From positions 13,079,501 through 13,143,500 of the forward strand of contig CM056733.1 of assembly GCA_029844215.1 (NCBI GenBank): a stretch of DNA of 64,000 nucleotides, given 5' to 3'. This document shows positions 22,165-35,200 of this stretch, one piece after another. Origin of the DNA: Przewalskia tangutica (lineage: Eukaryota > Streptophyta > Magnoliopsida > Solanales > Solanaceae). The notes beneath the pieces are model-generated. The model saw nothing but the letters and a program-made list of their open reading frames with translations, ran no database searches and was not told where the DNA came from. The translations under genes and the position numbers were made by a program. Every line of letters starts with the position of its first letter. Positions within the stretch are counted from its first letter, which is position 1.

Positions 22165-24069
22165 CCCACTCCCTTTGTTGAAGACTTCATCATCAAAATG
22201 TGTTCTAAGTCTTGCAATCCTTCCCTCTCCTCTTGTTGCTCGTCCTAGCCTTCCACTCCCCCACCGTAAGGCTTTGGCCGAAAGGGTACCCTCCCCTTAG
22301 TAGTGTTGGTAGAAGTACACCCCCTTGCCTTGTTGTTCTCATAAAGTACCCACATGGTAGAGATTATTCTCTAGTATTGTTATAATGCCCAAAATACCAC
22401 TAGCCGTATACCTTGTAGTATTCCAAAAGTTACCTCTATCGTAGAGCAGGAAATACTACCTTTTGTCCTTTTAGTCTCAAGAAACCCTAAGGAAATCTTC
22501 ATAGTTGGTTGAAGTATTTAAGTAGAAGTTGGTTAGAACTTCTAAGGGTTGTTTGGAGCGGATTGGAGCGCCTGAGTAGGAGCTAAACCTTGCTCGGGAT
22601 CGACTTTTATAACTTGGATAATTTTGGGCTTATCGAGGTAAATATTCTTGTCCACTTATTGTAATTGGAAATTACATGTTGTAGGATTATATAGTAGAAG
22701 TATACTATATATAGATCTGAACATAGCTTTGCGGCAATGTCTTTGGACTTAAGCTGAATATAAAGAAGAAATGAAGCGTAATTACATAGGTGTATTCAGA
22801 TGAGACTTGTGTAGTATTCGTAGTAGAATTGTATCGTCAGGTTAGATGTATAACCCCACAAGTTGGCTTGGTAGCGGCCTCGATAGAGGAGGAGATTTCT
22901 GTGATTGCGGGAAGAGAGAGTCTTTGCGAATTTTACGTAGAATATGGGAACCGTGCGGTTAGAAGTTAATAGGCGTTTGTGGTCTTATAGGTGGAAGTAC
23001 TACGAGTAGCGTATTCTACTTGAAGAGTGGAAAAGGCTAAGCGGGTTCTGATCTTGTGGAGCGTTTTGCTTATTGTCGATAATCGTCGCGAGGTATGTGA
23101 ACCTCTTCCTATCCTTCTAGCATGATGCTTTGTAAACTATGTAGTACGGTGAGCGTACGTGTGCTAAATGAGTTGGTTGGTTTAAAACATAGGGTGTTAT
23201 AATAGCTTTATGGGAAGTTAGTTATAACGACTCTATGTAGGTAAAAGATTGGTTTATTGATTGTAGAAGTTAAGAGACTTGATCTTGAAAGATAAGAGAC
23301 TTAACTCGTTTTACTTGGTAATTAACATTTTGTTAAAAGTGTTGTGAAACCTCATTCGCGAGTAATGAGTACTTGGTTTTAAAAGAATAATGTTTTATTG
23401 ATTTGGAAATGAGAATAAGTGTCGAACAAACCACGGGCGCTAATAAAGGAAAGTGTATTGACAAATAACAAATTGTTATTAAAACCGGTGAAACCTCCAT
23501 GCATAGAAGCTAAGATAAGACAAAATTGTATTACATTTCCTAGATCATGGCTGTGTAACAAGATTGTTGTAAACAAGAATAAGCGGCTCACGTCTGAGAC
23601 ATATGTTACTCGATTGTTTTAAAAGAGATTAAGACTATGAGTTATGGAACCTTTCTAAAATGAGAAAATTGAGAATTTGAAATTAGGCAAACTTGAACGT
23701 TTGGAAAATAAAGTTGATACTTGATTTTACAAAGGGAAGTATTTAGGTTTACTTAAAAGATAGTCACTTTATTTTATGCTCTGGGTATTATGTGACTTTT
23801 GTGAAGAAAGCGGATCCTTTAAAAGAGTTAATGTCGTAGTACTTTAGGTTAAAACCCGGACTTTGATCTGAAATGGAAGTACCTTGAGTTGTGTGTAACT
23901 TGCCTATGCTTGTTGTTGTGTAACTCGCCTATGCTTGTTGTGATAGCCTTTGTTGTGCAAGTGTTGATATCAGGTGACTTCTTGGGAAGGAGTGGATCTT
24001 TTTATAAAAGTCTAGAAGTATGGTAATTTGCTTGAGCTTGTTTTTGATAGCACGGTTGTGCGGTATATT

Positions 24070-24345
24070 GTTGTTGATGTCACGTGGACATGTCTGCCGA
24101 TCACGAATTCGGGGCATGTGGCCGTGCGGCGGGGTTGATTACGATATATTGTTATTGTGGTTACATGGACATGTCTACCGTCTGCGAAGTCGGGCGTGTG
24201 GCCGTGCGGCGGGGTTGATCACCCGATATTGTTGTTAATGTCACGTGGGCGTGTCTGCCGTCTGCGATTCGGGCATGTGGCCATGGGGCATTATTATTGT
24301 TGCATCATGGACATGTCTACACGTCTGCATTCGGGGCATGCGGCC
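24070..24345 (+). repeat. Minisatellite in LTR F, units of about 75-85 bp, four copies
   Basis: Units carry ATGGACATGTCT(AC), a CGGG..ATGTGGCCGTG stretch and GGGGTTGAT. The same array is at 29225-29520 (LTR G), 52080-52400 (LTR K) and, reversed, 61540-61810 (LTR N). Confidence 0.85.
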
Positions 24346-24698
24346 GTGATGCGAACATGATTGATGTTGCGGGCGTGAGACCCATAGTTATATTGCGTGA
24401 TGGCGTTGAGGCGTGAGTCACGACTTGGCTTTTATATGTTACGTCTTGTATTTTTGTTATCATATATGTCTCACCTTTATGTAGACTTATGATTTAAGCT
24501 GCGATATTTTGATTTCACATACTTGGTACTGTTATGCTTGACCTCGCTTGAAGTGCGGCGTATAAAGGCGAGCCTACCACGAAACAGAACCCGGCAGTAG
24601 CTCTCCGTATGCACGTCCGTGTGTATGGGATCGCATGCAGCCGGTACCATTTGTTGGGTCGCGGGTGACACTAGAACCTCGCGGCAAAGTGACAAAAG

Positions 24699-24710
24699 TG
24701 GTATCGAGCG
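24699..24710 (+). other. Primer-binding site of element F-G
   Basis: TGGTATCGAGCG after GTGACAAAAG is the same one-base-short initiator tRNA-Met site as at 14019. Confidence 0.75.
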
Positions 24711-24890
24711 ATTAATCCTCGGAAAATGTCTGACCGTGTCTAGTAAGTCTTGATTATCGATGTGTTGTGCACCACATCTATAATCGAGAGGCTGAGACAT
24801 TTAGGATTAGTTTCCATTCTTCTCATTACGAGATCGTGCCTTAGAGTGTGTTGTAAGTTGGACCCTCCGGCGTATCTCGTTTTTACGATT

Positions 24891-26060
24891 ATGCCTCGCG
24901 CCAAGCGGCGAGCGAGAAGGGCAAGGCAGTAGAAGTCTTGCTAGTGAGATCTGAGAGAATGCGAGCGCGAGCGTCGATTGCTGAATTATGCTTGACGGCG
25001 AGGTTTGCGGCGCCCGGCCAGCGAGTTTAGAGCGCGGCGGTGGCTGCTGAGACCACGATGCGAGCCTCGGTCCCGATGCAGGCGAGAAGATGGGTTACAA
25101 GGAGTTGGCCCGATTATTGGCGAGTCGTGGCGACATGAGATAAGTGGGCCGGCGGTTCGATGGCGCCGATGGTTCACCCTAGATCGGATAGTTTGAGGCT
25201 CTGATGCTACGAGATGTAGCGCGAGTTCTGGTCGAGGCACGAGGATGATCGCGAGAGTTCATCAAGCGATTCTGACGGATCGTAAGTGATCGAGGCTCGG
25301 AGACCGAGTCGGTGGTCTTAGGTTCGCATCGGTGCGTGATACCGCGATCGACTAGTTTGATTCGTGGGGCTGTCGGGAGAGAATACACTTCGGCCGTTTG
25401 GGGCGAGTTCTCGGGGCATTTCTTGCACATTTCTTTCCTCGCGGATGAGGAGGGCTCGGGTAAACAGATTCTTGATGTTGAGGCGAGCGGCGTCTGATTC
25501 GGGAGTACAATGTGGAGTTCGACTCATTGGCTCGGTATGCCCCAGTAGTAGCGATATGGAGGGCGAGTACACCGCTACGTTCTGGGTTAGATGATTACTT
25601 GGCGAAGCTTGTTGGTGTAGCTCTTGGCCGGGCATAGACATTGCCGCATGCGAGCTTATGCGCTTGGGGTGAAGCGGAAGGTCGGCGGAATGACGAATCG
25701 TGAGAAGGGCGAACAACGAGGTCCTTTGGTGACTTTCGAGGCGACCGCCTCCGCGGCGAGCTAGTTTTGTACCTCGCCCGGTCGAGTGGTCCTCCATAAC
25801 CTTGAGCATCGAGTATTCGGAGGCGGTCGAGCTCGAGGTTGAGTTTCGAGGAAGTAAGTGTTGGCGGATCGATCACCCTACCTCGGTGTGGTCGATGTGG
25901 TAGACCGCATTTAGAGTGTCGTGGTGCGAGGAGCTTGTTATTTTGCGGCCAACGGGGCCATTTTGCGAGCTGTCCGACGAGGTATACGGATGTTACGACT
26001 CGACGCCGAGATCGATGGTGGTTCATCACGCCTACGATTATGCGCCTGCGTAGCGGGCCT
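24891..26060 (+). pseudogene. gag (element F-G)
   Basis: The ATG at 24891 starts MPRAKRRARRARQ, matching the basic N-terminus of the gag at 39984. The region MGYKELARLLASR is at 25090, with capsid pieces after it. A double zinc-knuckle region (CGRCGRPHLECRG then FCGQRGHFASCP) is at 25895-25975, where the second knuckle has lost its first cysteine through an indel. Frameshifts are too many for a product. The match to 19878-20935 is close, with differences mainly as short indels. Confidence 0.78.
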
Positions 26061-26921
26061 ATGATTAGAGTGGCCGGTGGATACAGTATATCTTTAACCC
26101 TCTAGAGTTTTGGTATGCTTGTTATGATGATCTCATTATTGTGTGCTATGCGGATAGCGTGGTGTTAATTGTGAGTTAGAAAACGGTTAGTTGGAAGGAT
26201 AAGTATGGGGCGTGGTAAGTGTGGACCTTAGACTATTTTCACGATTGAGACCTTAGAGGTAAGGTCGTCTTGTGTAAAAGATTTATTTTATGTTTGACCT
26301 TTATCGAGTCGTAGTATACGTGGAGTTGTTTTCTGGAATTCATGGGGTTGTGTAAAATTGAAGTGGTAGCTTTCATGATGTGAATTAGTAAGATTGTTCG
26401 TATCGGGAGCGGGGGTTTGCGCGATTGTGGGGTCGGGTTGAGGACCGTTCGCGGGTCAACCATGGCCGGTTTGTGGTAAGTCGGTTCGAGGTGGTCACTT
26501 GGTGGTAGTCCAAGGATGCTAGGCCCGAGTTTAGTTAACCATCGTATGAGTTCGTGGATATGTTCGACGAAGCGGTTCGTGAAGGCGGGAATGACCTTAA
26601 AGAAGATTGAGGTTAGTAAGATGACCAAGTTTGGAGTAGTGACTCCACGGTTTGAAGCCCAGGCGATGGTGAAGTATGGCACGTCTGAGACACTAGAACC
26701 TCGGGGATCGCATGCGATTCGGTACCATTTGTTGGGTCGCGGAGTGACACTAGAACCTCGCGGCAAAGTGACAAAAGTGGTATCGCCACGGCGAGTAAGG
26801 AAGGAAGAAGCGTGTGTTGTTTCGTGGCCAAGTTGTGGCGTTGGCAACTTGTTAGAGGAATTTCATCGATATCCGTCTTGAGAAGGAACATTCGGGACGA
26901 ATGTTTCTAAGGAGGGGAGAA
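26061..26921 (+). other. Non-coding interior block and PPT of element F-G
   Basis: This sits where pol would be in an autonomous element. It contains no RT or integrase motif in any frame. The LTR-end/PBS-like sequence occurs at 26703-26785, and the inverted repeat AACATTCGGGACGAATGTT followed by AAGGAGGGGAGAA ends at 26921. Confidence 0.75.
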
Positions 26922-29900
26922 TGTTATACCCCGTATTTCCAGTATGCGTGGAGGCGTGCGTCTGAAAGTTGAGACTTAAAGTTAGGCATGTTTGAAATTT
27001 TGTGCACAACACGATTAAAGTCATTTTTCGATGAAGCGTTTTACTAAACTGCGAAGGAAAATTCGGCTATGTCGTTTTGTATTTTTGCGGATTTTTCCGG
27101 CGTGAAACATTTTTGGGCAACGAGAGGTGACACTTGTCACCCTCAGTGACGGTTTGGGTAGGCAAAGGGGCGTCTCTCCCTTGTTTGTGCCTTATTTTGG
27201 CCTTGTTTGTGCCTTGTTTTATGCCATGTTTTGTGGAGTAGGGGTTAGGGTGCACTTGGCTTGATCAAGGCCTTACACTTGCACATGGCTTGATCTTGTC
27301 CATTGGTTGGCCAGCTTCCTATAAATACCCACTCCCTTTGTTGAAGACTTCATCATCAAAATGTGTTCTAAGTCTTGCAATCCTTCCCCTCTCCTCTTGT
27401 TGCTCTCGTCCTAGCCTTCCCTCCCCCCGTAAGGCTTTGGCGAAAGGGTACCCTCCCCCTTAGTAGTGTTGGCCGGGGTACACCCACTTGCCTTGTTGTT
27501 CTCATAAAGTACCCCATGGTAGAGTATTCTCTAGTATTGTTATAATGCCCAAAATACCTAGTAGTATACCTTGTAGTATTCCAAAGTTACCTCTATCGTG
27601 AGCAGGAAATACTACCTTTTGTCCTTTTAGTCTCAAAGCCAAACCGTAAGGAAATCTTCATAGTTGGTTGAAGTATTTAAGTAGAAGTTGGTTAGAACTT
27701 CTAAGGGTTGTTTGGAGGCGGATTGGAGCGCACGAGTAGGAGCTAAACCTTGCTCGGGATCGACTTTTATAACTTGGATAATTTTGGGCTTATCGAGGTA
27801 AATATTCTTGCCCTTATTGTAATTGGAAATTACATGTTGGAGGATGATATCGAGGACGTATACTAGATATAGATCTGAACATAGCATTGCGGCAATGTCT
27901 TTGGACTTAAGCCTGAATATAAAGAAGAGAAATGAAGCGTAATTACATGGGGTGTATTCTGATGGACTTGTGTAGTATTCTTGTGTAGTAGAATTGTATC
28001 GTCGGTTAGGCGTATAACCCCAGAGGTTGGCTTGGTAGCGGCCTCGATAGAGGAGGAGATTTCTGCGGTTGCGGGGAGGTCTTTGCGAATTTTACGTAGA
28101 ATATGGGAACGTGCGGTTAGAAGTTAATAGGCGTTTGTGGCCTTATAGGTGGAAGTACTACGAGTAGCGTATTCTACTTGAAGAGTGGAAAAGGCTAGCC
28201 AGATTCTGATCTTGTGGGCGTTTTGCTTATTATCGATAATCGTCGCGAGGTATGTGAACCTCTTCCTATCCTTCTAGCATGATGCTTTGTAAACTATGTA
28301 ATGCGGTAGACGTCATGTGCTAAATGAGTTGGTTGGTTTAAAACATAGGGTGTTATAATAGCTTTATGGGAAGTTAGTTATAACGACTCTATGTAGGTAA
28401 GATTGGTTTATTGATTGTAGAAGTTAAGAGACTTGATCTTGAAAGATAAGAGACTTAACTCGTTTTACTTAGTAATTAACATTTTGTTAAAAGTGTTGTG
28501 AAACCTCATTCATGAGTAATGAGTACTTGGTTTTAAAAGGAATAATGTTTTATTGATTTGGAAATGAGAATAAGTGTCGAACAAACCACGCGGCGCTAAT
28601 AAAGGAAAGTGTATTGACAAATAACAAATTGTTATTAAAACCAGTAGAAACCTCCATCTGCATAGAAGCTAAGATAAGACAAAATTGTATTACATTTCCT
28701 AGATCATGGTCTTTGTAACAAGATTGTTGTAAACAAGAATAAGCGGCTCACGTCAAGACATATGTTACTCGATTGTTTTAAAAGAGATTAAGACTATGAG
28801 TTATGGAACCTTTCTAAAATGAGAAACTTGAGCATTTGAAATTAGGCAAACTTGAGCGTTTGGAAAATAATGTTGTTACTTGATTTTACAAAGGGAAGTA
28901 TTTTAGTTTACTTAAAAGATAGTCACTTTATTTTATGCTCTGGGTATTATGTGACTTTTGTGAAAAGCAGGTCCTTTAAAAGAGTTAATGTCGTAGTACT
29001 TTAGGGTTAAAACCGGACTTTGATCTGAAATGGAAGTACCTTGAGTTGTGTGTAACTTGCCTATGCTTGTTGTTGTGTAACTCGCCTATGCTTGTTGTGA
29101 TAGCCTTTGTTGTGCAAGTGTTGATATCGGGTGACTTCTTGGGAAGGAGTGGATCTTTTATAAAAGTCTAGAAGTATGGTAATTTGCTTGAGCTTGTTTG
29201 TGATAGCCGGTTGTGCGGTCTATTGTTGTTGATGTCACGTGGACATGTCTACTGCCGTCACGAATTAGGGGCATGTGGCGTGCGGCGGGGTTGATTACGA
29301 TATATTGTTATTGTGGTTACATGGACATGTCTACACCGTCACGAATTCGGGCGTGTGGCGTGCGGCGGGGTTGATCACCCAATATTATTGTTGTTAATGT
29401 CACGTGGGCGTGTCTGCCGTCTGAGTCGGGCATGTGGCCGTAGGGCATTGTTATTATTGTTGCATCATGGACATGTCTACACCGTCTGCACTCCGGCATG
29501 CGGCCGTGATCGAACATGATTGATGTTGCGGGCGTGAGACCCATAGTTATATTGCGTGATGGCGTTGAGGCGTGAGTCCACGACTTGGCTTTTATGTTAC
29601 GTCTTGTATTTTGTTATCATATATGTCTCACCTTTATGTAGTATTATGATTTAAGCTGCGATATTTTGATTTCACATACTTGGTACTGTTATGCGACCTC
29701 CTTGAGGCTGCGTTCATCTGCGCGAGTTGGAGTACATCGGTAGTGGATCCTCGCTCATGGGATCACGATTCGGCGTATTAGGAAGCTCCGTTTCTCGGAG
29801 GCTTATTCTTTGGTATGTGCTCCACTGAGTTGTAGGTTCTTGTACATTCGAGGGTATGGCGGGGCCTGTCCGTCATGGTTGTTGTAAATCTTAGAAGTGC

Positions 29901-30111
29901 AGTATCTTGTTGTGGCGGGGTTGTAAAAAGGATTAAAGCTGTTCGGGTTTTATGTATATATCTGAGACAATATTTGTTTTTAGTTGCTTTGTTTATGATC
30001 ATATATCTTGTTTCATGTTTATGTTTTATTTCCGCTGGTTTTCTCTGATGTTGTATCACTAGGGTGCCCGGGGTAAGGCACCAGTCACGGGCCCGGGATC
30101 GGGTCGTGACA
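26922..30111 (+). repeat. LTR G (3190 bp)
   Basis: This is the full-length partner of LTR F, with the normal 3' end: hairpin block at about 29690-29885 and terminal CACTAGGGTGCCCGGGGTAA and GGGTCGTGACA. TATAAATA is at 27320, the donor-like GAG|GTAAAT at 27798 and the minisatellite at 29225-29520. It is directly followed by LINE ORF1. Confidence 0.92.
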
Positions 30112-32224
30112 CTAACGCGGGTCAATTGGTGAACTCCGTGACTACGACGGAAGATATTGATAATCACGGGAGCAAAACAATCTCATCACTTAGAGGTAAA
30201 TTGCTCAGGCAAGCCGGAAAAGTTAGAAATTCTGGGACTGGAACTACAATCGATAAAACAATGCATGAAGGCATTCTCGGGTCAAAACCGGGTCAGGCGG
30301 CGGGTCAAGAGGGAGTCCATGGGTCTATGATCATTACTGGTACTCGTGGTACTATGCAAGTTGAGGATACCGAAGGGTTATCTACTCCCAAGGAGCCTTG
30401 TAACTCTCCTATCTTAATTAGCGCGGGAGCCAAAGAGCCTATTGCCTTAAATGGGCAACATTAAATCATGGGAACAAAGAGTCACACCACTCTAAAAGTC
30501 AACATTCTTTGAATTCATTTAGAGTCACTAATCAATCCTTCCCCACTCTAACCAGCCTTCTAAAAGGACTTCAACATAAGAATCCCAATAGCCCATTTTC
30601 ATTTACTTCTTCCTTGGACATTGGAAACGCTAATAACTTTCCACCTCTCTCTTCCTCCACTTCTTCAATACTTCCCAGAATTCATGATGGCACACCCCCA
30701 CCCCCCTCCAAATCTTCACTACCACCCGAAATGCCCGATATTTTCCCCACTCGACCAAAGGGCACACGCATACTAGCTCTAGATGCGGGACCAAGCTCTA
30801 CCCTCATTACCCCTATCCCTCCCTCTACACTACCAGGAAGGACAGACAACTTGCCCACTGACAAATCCATAATTCATCATGCGCATCCACGGTGAGAATA
30901 TCAAAGGAGAAGTTCCCCTTTCGACACAGGTTCCAATCATAAAGAAGACCTATCTTTGAGTCTTTGCGGGTTCGAACAAGCAAAAGGAATGAAACTTCAA
31001 TTCATTGAACAACAAGGAGAAGATGTAGAACTAGAAGCTACAGATGAAGTTCCCTTCATTGAAACCTGAGGATATTGTCTTATAGGCTGCTTCACGGGTC
31101 CTTTCCCGGGAAAAGAGGCATTGAATTCCATTGTTAAGGGGTAGGGAGTGAAGTGTCGTATCATCCCATACGACAAAGGATGGACAATCTTCAAATTCAT
31201 GACGGAAGAGGAACGCACGAATGTGCTTCATGGAGGCCCATACATGGTCTTTGGCAAAACTATGATGTTAAAACCCATTGATAAAAGAGTATTATTAACA
31301 GATGACTTATTCATGGATATCCCGATATGGGTCACTTTCCACGACATCCCCCTCTCGGTTTGGAGTGCAACATGCCTTAGTAAGATTGTTTCGCGTGTGG
31401 GGAAACCACTATACACGGATCAATTTACTAAGGAGAGGTCTAAGATGAACTATGCAAGAGTCTTGGTGGAAGTCGATGTTAGTAAAGAGCCGGTCACAAA
31501 ATTTGGTGTTAAACTTCCTGACAATCGAAGATACATCCAAAAGGTGAAATATGAGAACTACCCAGATTTTTGCTATCATTGTGCCTCTTTTGGCCACAAC
31601 CATTTGAAGTGTAGGAAACTGATGAAAGATACCAACACTCAAGAAGCACGGAAAACCGACAACCCATTGGTACCACAACAATGGGCGTTTCTACTGCGGA
31701 TCTTTGCTGCGGTTCTGGTCAAACCGGTCCTTCTAGCACTGATCCACCACCTTCTCAACATCCCGGGGGTAGTGATAACTTGATGGACATTGAGAATAGT
31801 GTGCAACCACTGCCGCATATTCCCGGAAGTATGGGAGAAGCTCTGAACTTTGGAATCCCTCCGATTGCGGGTTATCCTAACTCTTCGTGCTTACGGGTAC
31901 CACTTGAGGGGTCCTCAAACCATCACCTCTATCCTGGTCTTGCGCATCATGAGAGGCTGAAAAATGAGACAAGGCATGCTGAAAAAGATACACCATCGAC
32001 ATGAACTCTTCTAGATGTAGTGCGGTAAAAGTACTACGGACGAGTTTATCCACGCAACACGTTGCATAAACTTTGAGCGCGGAGAACATAGCCTAGTTGG
32101 GGCTACTGCCTTGACTTCTAACAATAAGGAAGAGGGATGGAAAGAAGTTATTTCAAGAAAGAATATCAGTTTGGGGAAAAATGCAAAGCGCGGAGGTGCT
32201 ACTAAAACCTCCATTGTTTCCTAA
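30112..32224 (+). pseudogene. LINE ORF1 (copy 2, lacking the N-terminus)
   Basis: It matches 8991-10854 plus 18911-19186 at very high identity. It begins at CTAACGCGGG next to LTR G, so the N-terminal part is missing. DUF4283-like sequence starts near 31080 and the knuckle CYHCASFGHNHLKC is at 31571-31612. The same TGA and TAG interrupt it near 31066 and 31142. Extra indels occur at 30464-30509, 30895-30960 and 31675-31700. It ends at TAA 32222-32224, which shares its last A with the ATG of ORF2. Confidence 0.87.
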
Positions 32225-35200
32225 TGAAAATTCTTTGTTGGAATGTCCGAGGCCTTTGCGGACAAAGGGATAGGGCAGCCACACAAACTCTTGTGTGCAG
32301 GCTTGCTAAACAACATGATATGGCATTGGTTTGCCTAATAGAAACTAAATTCACTCGAACACGGCTGGACTCTTTTACTTCTTAAAGATTCTTTGCTTGG
32401 AAATTTTGCTCCAATATAGATTTCATTGATGGCGGAAGAATGCTAGTACTATGGGACCCCTCCAGAGTTAGTTGTGATGTGCTTGGAATGGACTCTCAAC
32501 ATATCCATGTCCAAGCACGGTGTAACATATCTCAAGTATCCTTTCTTGCTACGTTTGTGTATCCGGTATATAGCATTCCGGAAAGAAGGAAACTTTGGCA
32601 TCATCTTACCCACCTGGGCACTAGCATTGTCATGCCTTGGATGATCATTGGAGATTTTAACACTTATTGCTACCCTCAAGATAAGGCCGGTGGTCCTCCT
32701 CTCACGCCTTATGCACTTAGGGACCTTGGGGAATTCAGAATAGCTCACGGACTCGATGACACTCCTTCTACGGGTTCCTTCTACACTTGGACGAATGGCA
32801 CAATATGGTCCAAGCTAGATAGAGTGTTAATGAATCAACATTGGAGTGACTTGAACCTAGAGTGCTCAACCAACTTTTTACCTATGGAACCAGTCTCGGA
32901 CCATTGCCCCATGATTGCTTCGGTAATTGCATCTTCTAGCAATGGGAAACGGCCTTTCATGTTTATGAACATATGGCTCTCACACCCCGCCTTTGAGAAC
33001 ATCCTAACTTCATGCTGGAGACAACGTGTTTTTGGATCTGCCCAATTCACATTGGTAACAAAATTGAAGTCTTTAAAGAAGCCATTGCGTGATTTGAACT
33101 CTAGTGAATTCGGGAGTATTGCACAAAGAGCAAATGCGACAAACATGGAATTTAAAGAGGCTGTAAATGCGCATATGGAGGATCCCTTTGATGAAGAGTT
33201 AAAAGCCAAGGTCAAGTCCTTAAGAGCTAAAGCCAATCACCTCCTTGAATCCGAGAGACACTTCATAAGACAAAAGGCGAGACAAAAACATTTGATTGGA
33301 AGTGATAAGTGCTCCAAATACTTTCATTGCTTGATCAAGAGGAGCAATGTTAAGAACTCTATTACTTATCTTGTAAAGGACAACGGTAATACCACTACAT
33401 CTCCCGGGGAAGTAATAGGCATGCTTGTTGAGTTTTACAAAGGACTTCTGGCTCCTCTCGACCCGCAACAAACGTTGATCTCGCGGTACTTGATTATGGT
33501 ACGAAGCTAGGGGAGGAGGATGACTTATTCCTTTTACATCCTTTCTCCCCAAAGGAGGTTTGCGATGCTCTCTCTGATATTGGCAATGACAAAGCACCTG
33601 GCCCGGATGGTTTTTCAGCCGCCTTCTTCAAGAAAAAATGGAGGAATGTGGGACATGATGTAGTAAGGAGTATACCAGAATTCTTCTCTTCGGGTGTGCT
33701 TTTGAAGCAAGTGAACCATACAATTCTCACCCTTCTACCCAAAACAGATCGGGACCCCAAGGTGAGTGACTTTAGACCTATTGGATTAACCAATGTGGTC
33801 TACAAGATCATTACAAAGATCCTAGCTAACCGGATGACAAGGTTTCTTCCTACACTTGTTGATCAATGTCAAGGAGCTTTTGTGAAAGATAGGAACATGG
33901 TGGATAATGTCTTTATTGCCCAAGAACTTGTGAGAGGTTATAATAGAACTAGAGTCTCGCCAAGGTGTATGCTTATGGTGGATCTTCGGAAAGCATTTGA
34001 CACGGTCTCCTGGAATTTCCTCGAATCAGTGCTAAGAGGTCTCAAGTTTCCGGCCAGATTTGTTAGATGGATTATGGAATGTGTAAGTTCAACCTCTTTC
34101 TCTCTCTCAATCAATGGAGAGTTGCACGACTATTTTGAGGGTAAACGCGGCTTGAGGCAAGGTGATCCTATGTCTCCTATGCTCTTTATCCTTTGCATTG
34201 AATACCTTTCAAGATTGCTCAAGCTAAAAACTTCGGACAAAGCCTTTTCTTATCACCCAAAGTGCAAGAGACTGGGAATCTCTCATCTTGCCTTTGCGGA
34301 TGATCTTATGCTTTTTGCCAAAGGGGATTTATCTTCGGTTGGTGTTCTTATGGATTGTATTGATGATTTGGAGGCGGCTTCTGGCCTTACACTTAACTTG
34401 TCAAAATCTTCCATCTACATTGCGGGAGTGCAAGGTACTATCCGTGACTTGATCTTGGCTAGAGTTGGCTTCTCTTTAGGAGTATTTCTTGTGCGGTACT
34501 TAGGGGTCCCTTTGTCCCCAATCCCTGTCTCGGTGGATCAGTTTGCCCATTTCACTAGTGCAATCTCGGGTTACATTCAGAAATGGGGACACCACTCACT
34601 CTCCTATGCGGGAAAGTTGGAACTAATCAGATCGGTTATTCAGGGTGTAGAGAGCTTTTGGTTTCGGGCTCTTCCTATTAGCTCTTCAGTTCTCAACAAG
34701 GTTCGCTCTGCTTGCATCCAGTTCTTATGGGGTGGCAAACCACCAAGAGTCGCTTGGGATGAAATTTGTGTGCCTCAATCTGAAGGAGGCTTGGGCCTCA
34801 TGGACATCAAAGTATGGAATCACGCCTTACTCTCTCGGACCATCTGACAAGCTCACACTAAGGCGGAAACACTATGGGTTCAATGGATTAATAGCTATTA
34901 CTTGAGAGACCAATCCATTTGGGATTATGAGGTCCGTGCTAGGGATTCCCCTTTATTCAAGAAGCTTTGTTCCATTCGTGACACTTTCATAAGCATTTTT
35001 GGGAATCAAGGAAACACAATTGCCGGCTTGGAGAAGTGTTGCACCAATGGGAGATTTGATTCGGGTCTTGTGTATGATGTCTTGCGCACCCCGCGGGAAC
35101 ATAAGCTTTGGATGTCTCAAATTTGGAAAGATTACATTCCTCCTAAATTCTCATTTACGGTTTGGCTCACTTGTATGAAACGTCTTGCTACCGAAGACAC

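Larger units (their letters stand above)
21758..24694 (+). repeat. LTR F (2937 bp) with an aberrant 3' end
   Basis: It begins TGTTATACCCGTATTTCCAG. The palindrome GAGGGTGACACTTGTCACCC is at 21954-21973, TATAAATA at 22157, a donor-like site at 22638, the 33-bp inverted repeat at 23196-23228 and a minisatellite at about 24070-24340. Unlike LTR G it lacks the last roughly 400 bp with the hairpin block. Instead it carries, after about 24545, sequence found in the 3' interior (21542-21624). Confidence 0.85.
21758..30111 (+). mobile_element. Gag-only LTR retrotransposon (LTR F - gag - LTR G)
   Basis: It consists of LTR F, PBS, degraded gag, a non-coding block, PPT and LTR G. The right flank begins CTAAC, which in the uninterrupted LINE copy is at 8991-8995. 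The element therefore inserted in LINE ORF1, with CTAAC as the expected target duplication. Its own left flank was lost when the LINE segment was duplicated. No pol domain is present. Confidence 0.85.
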
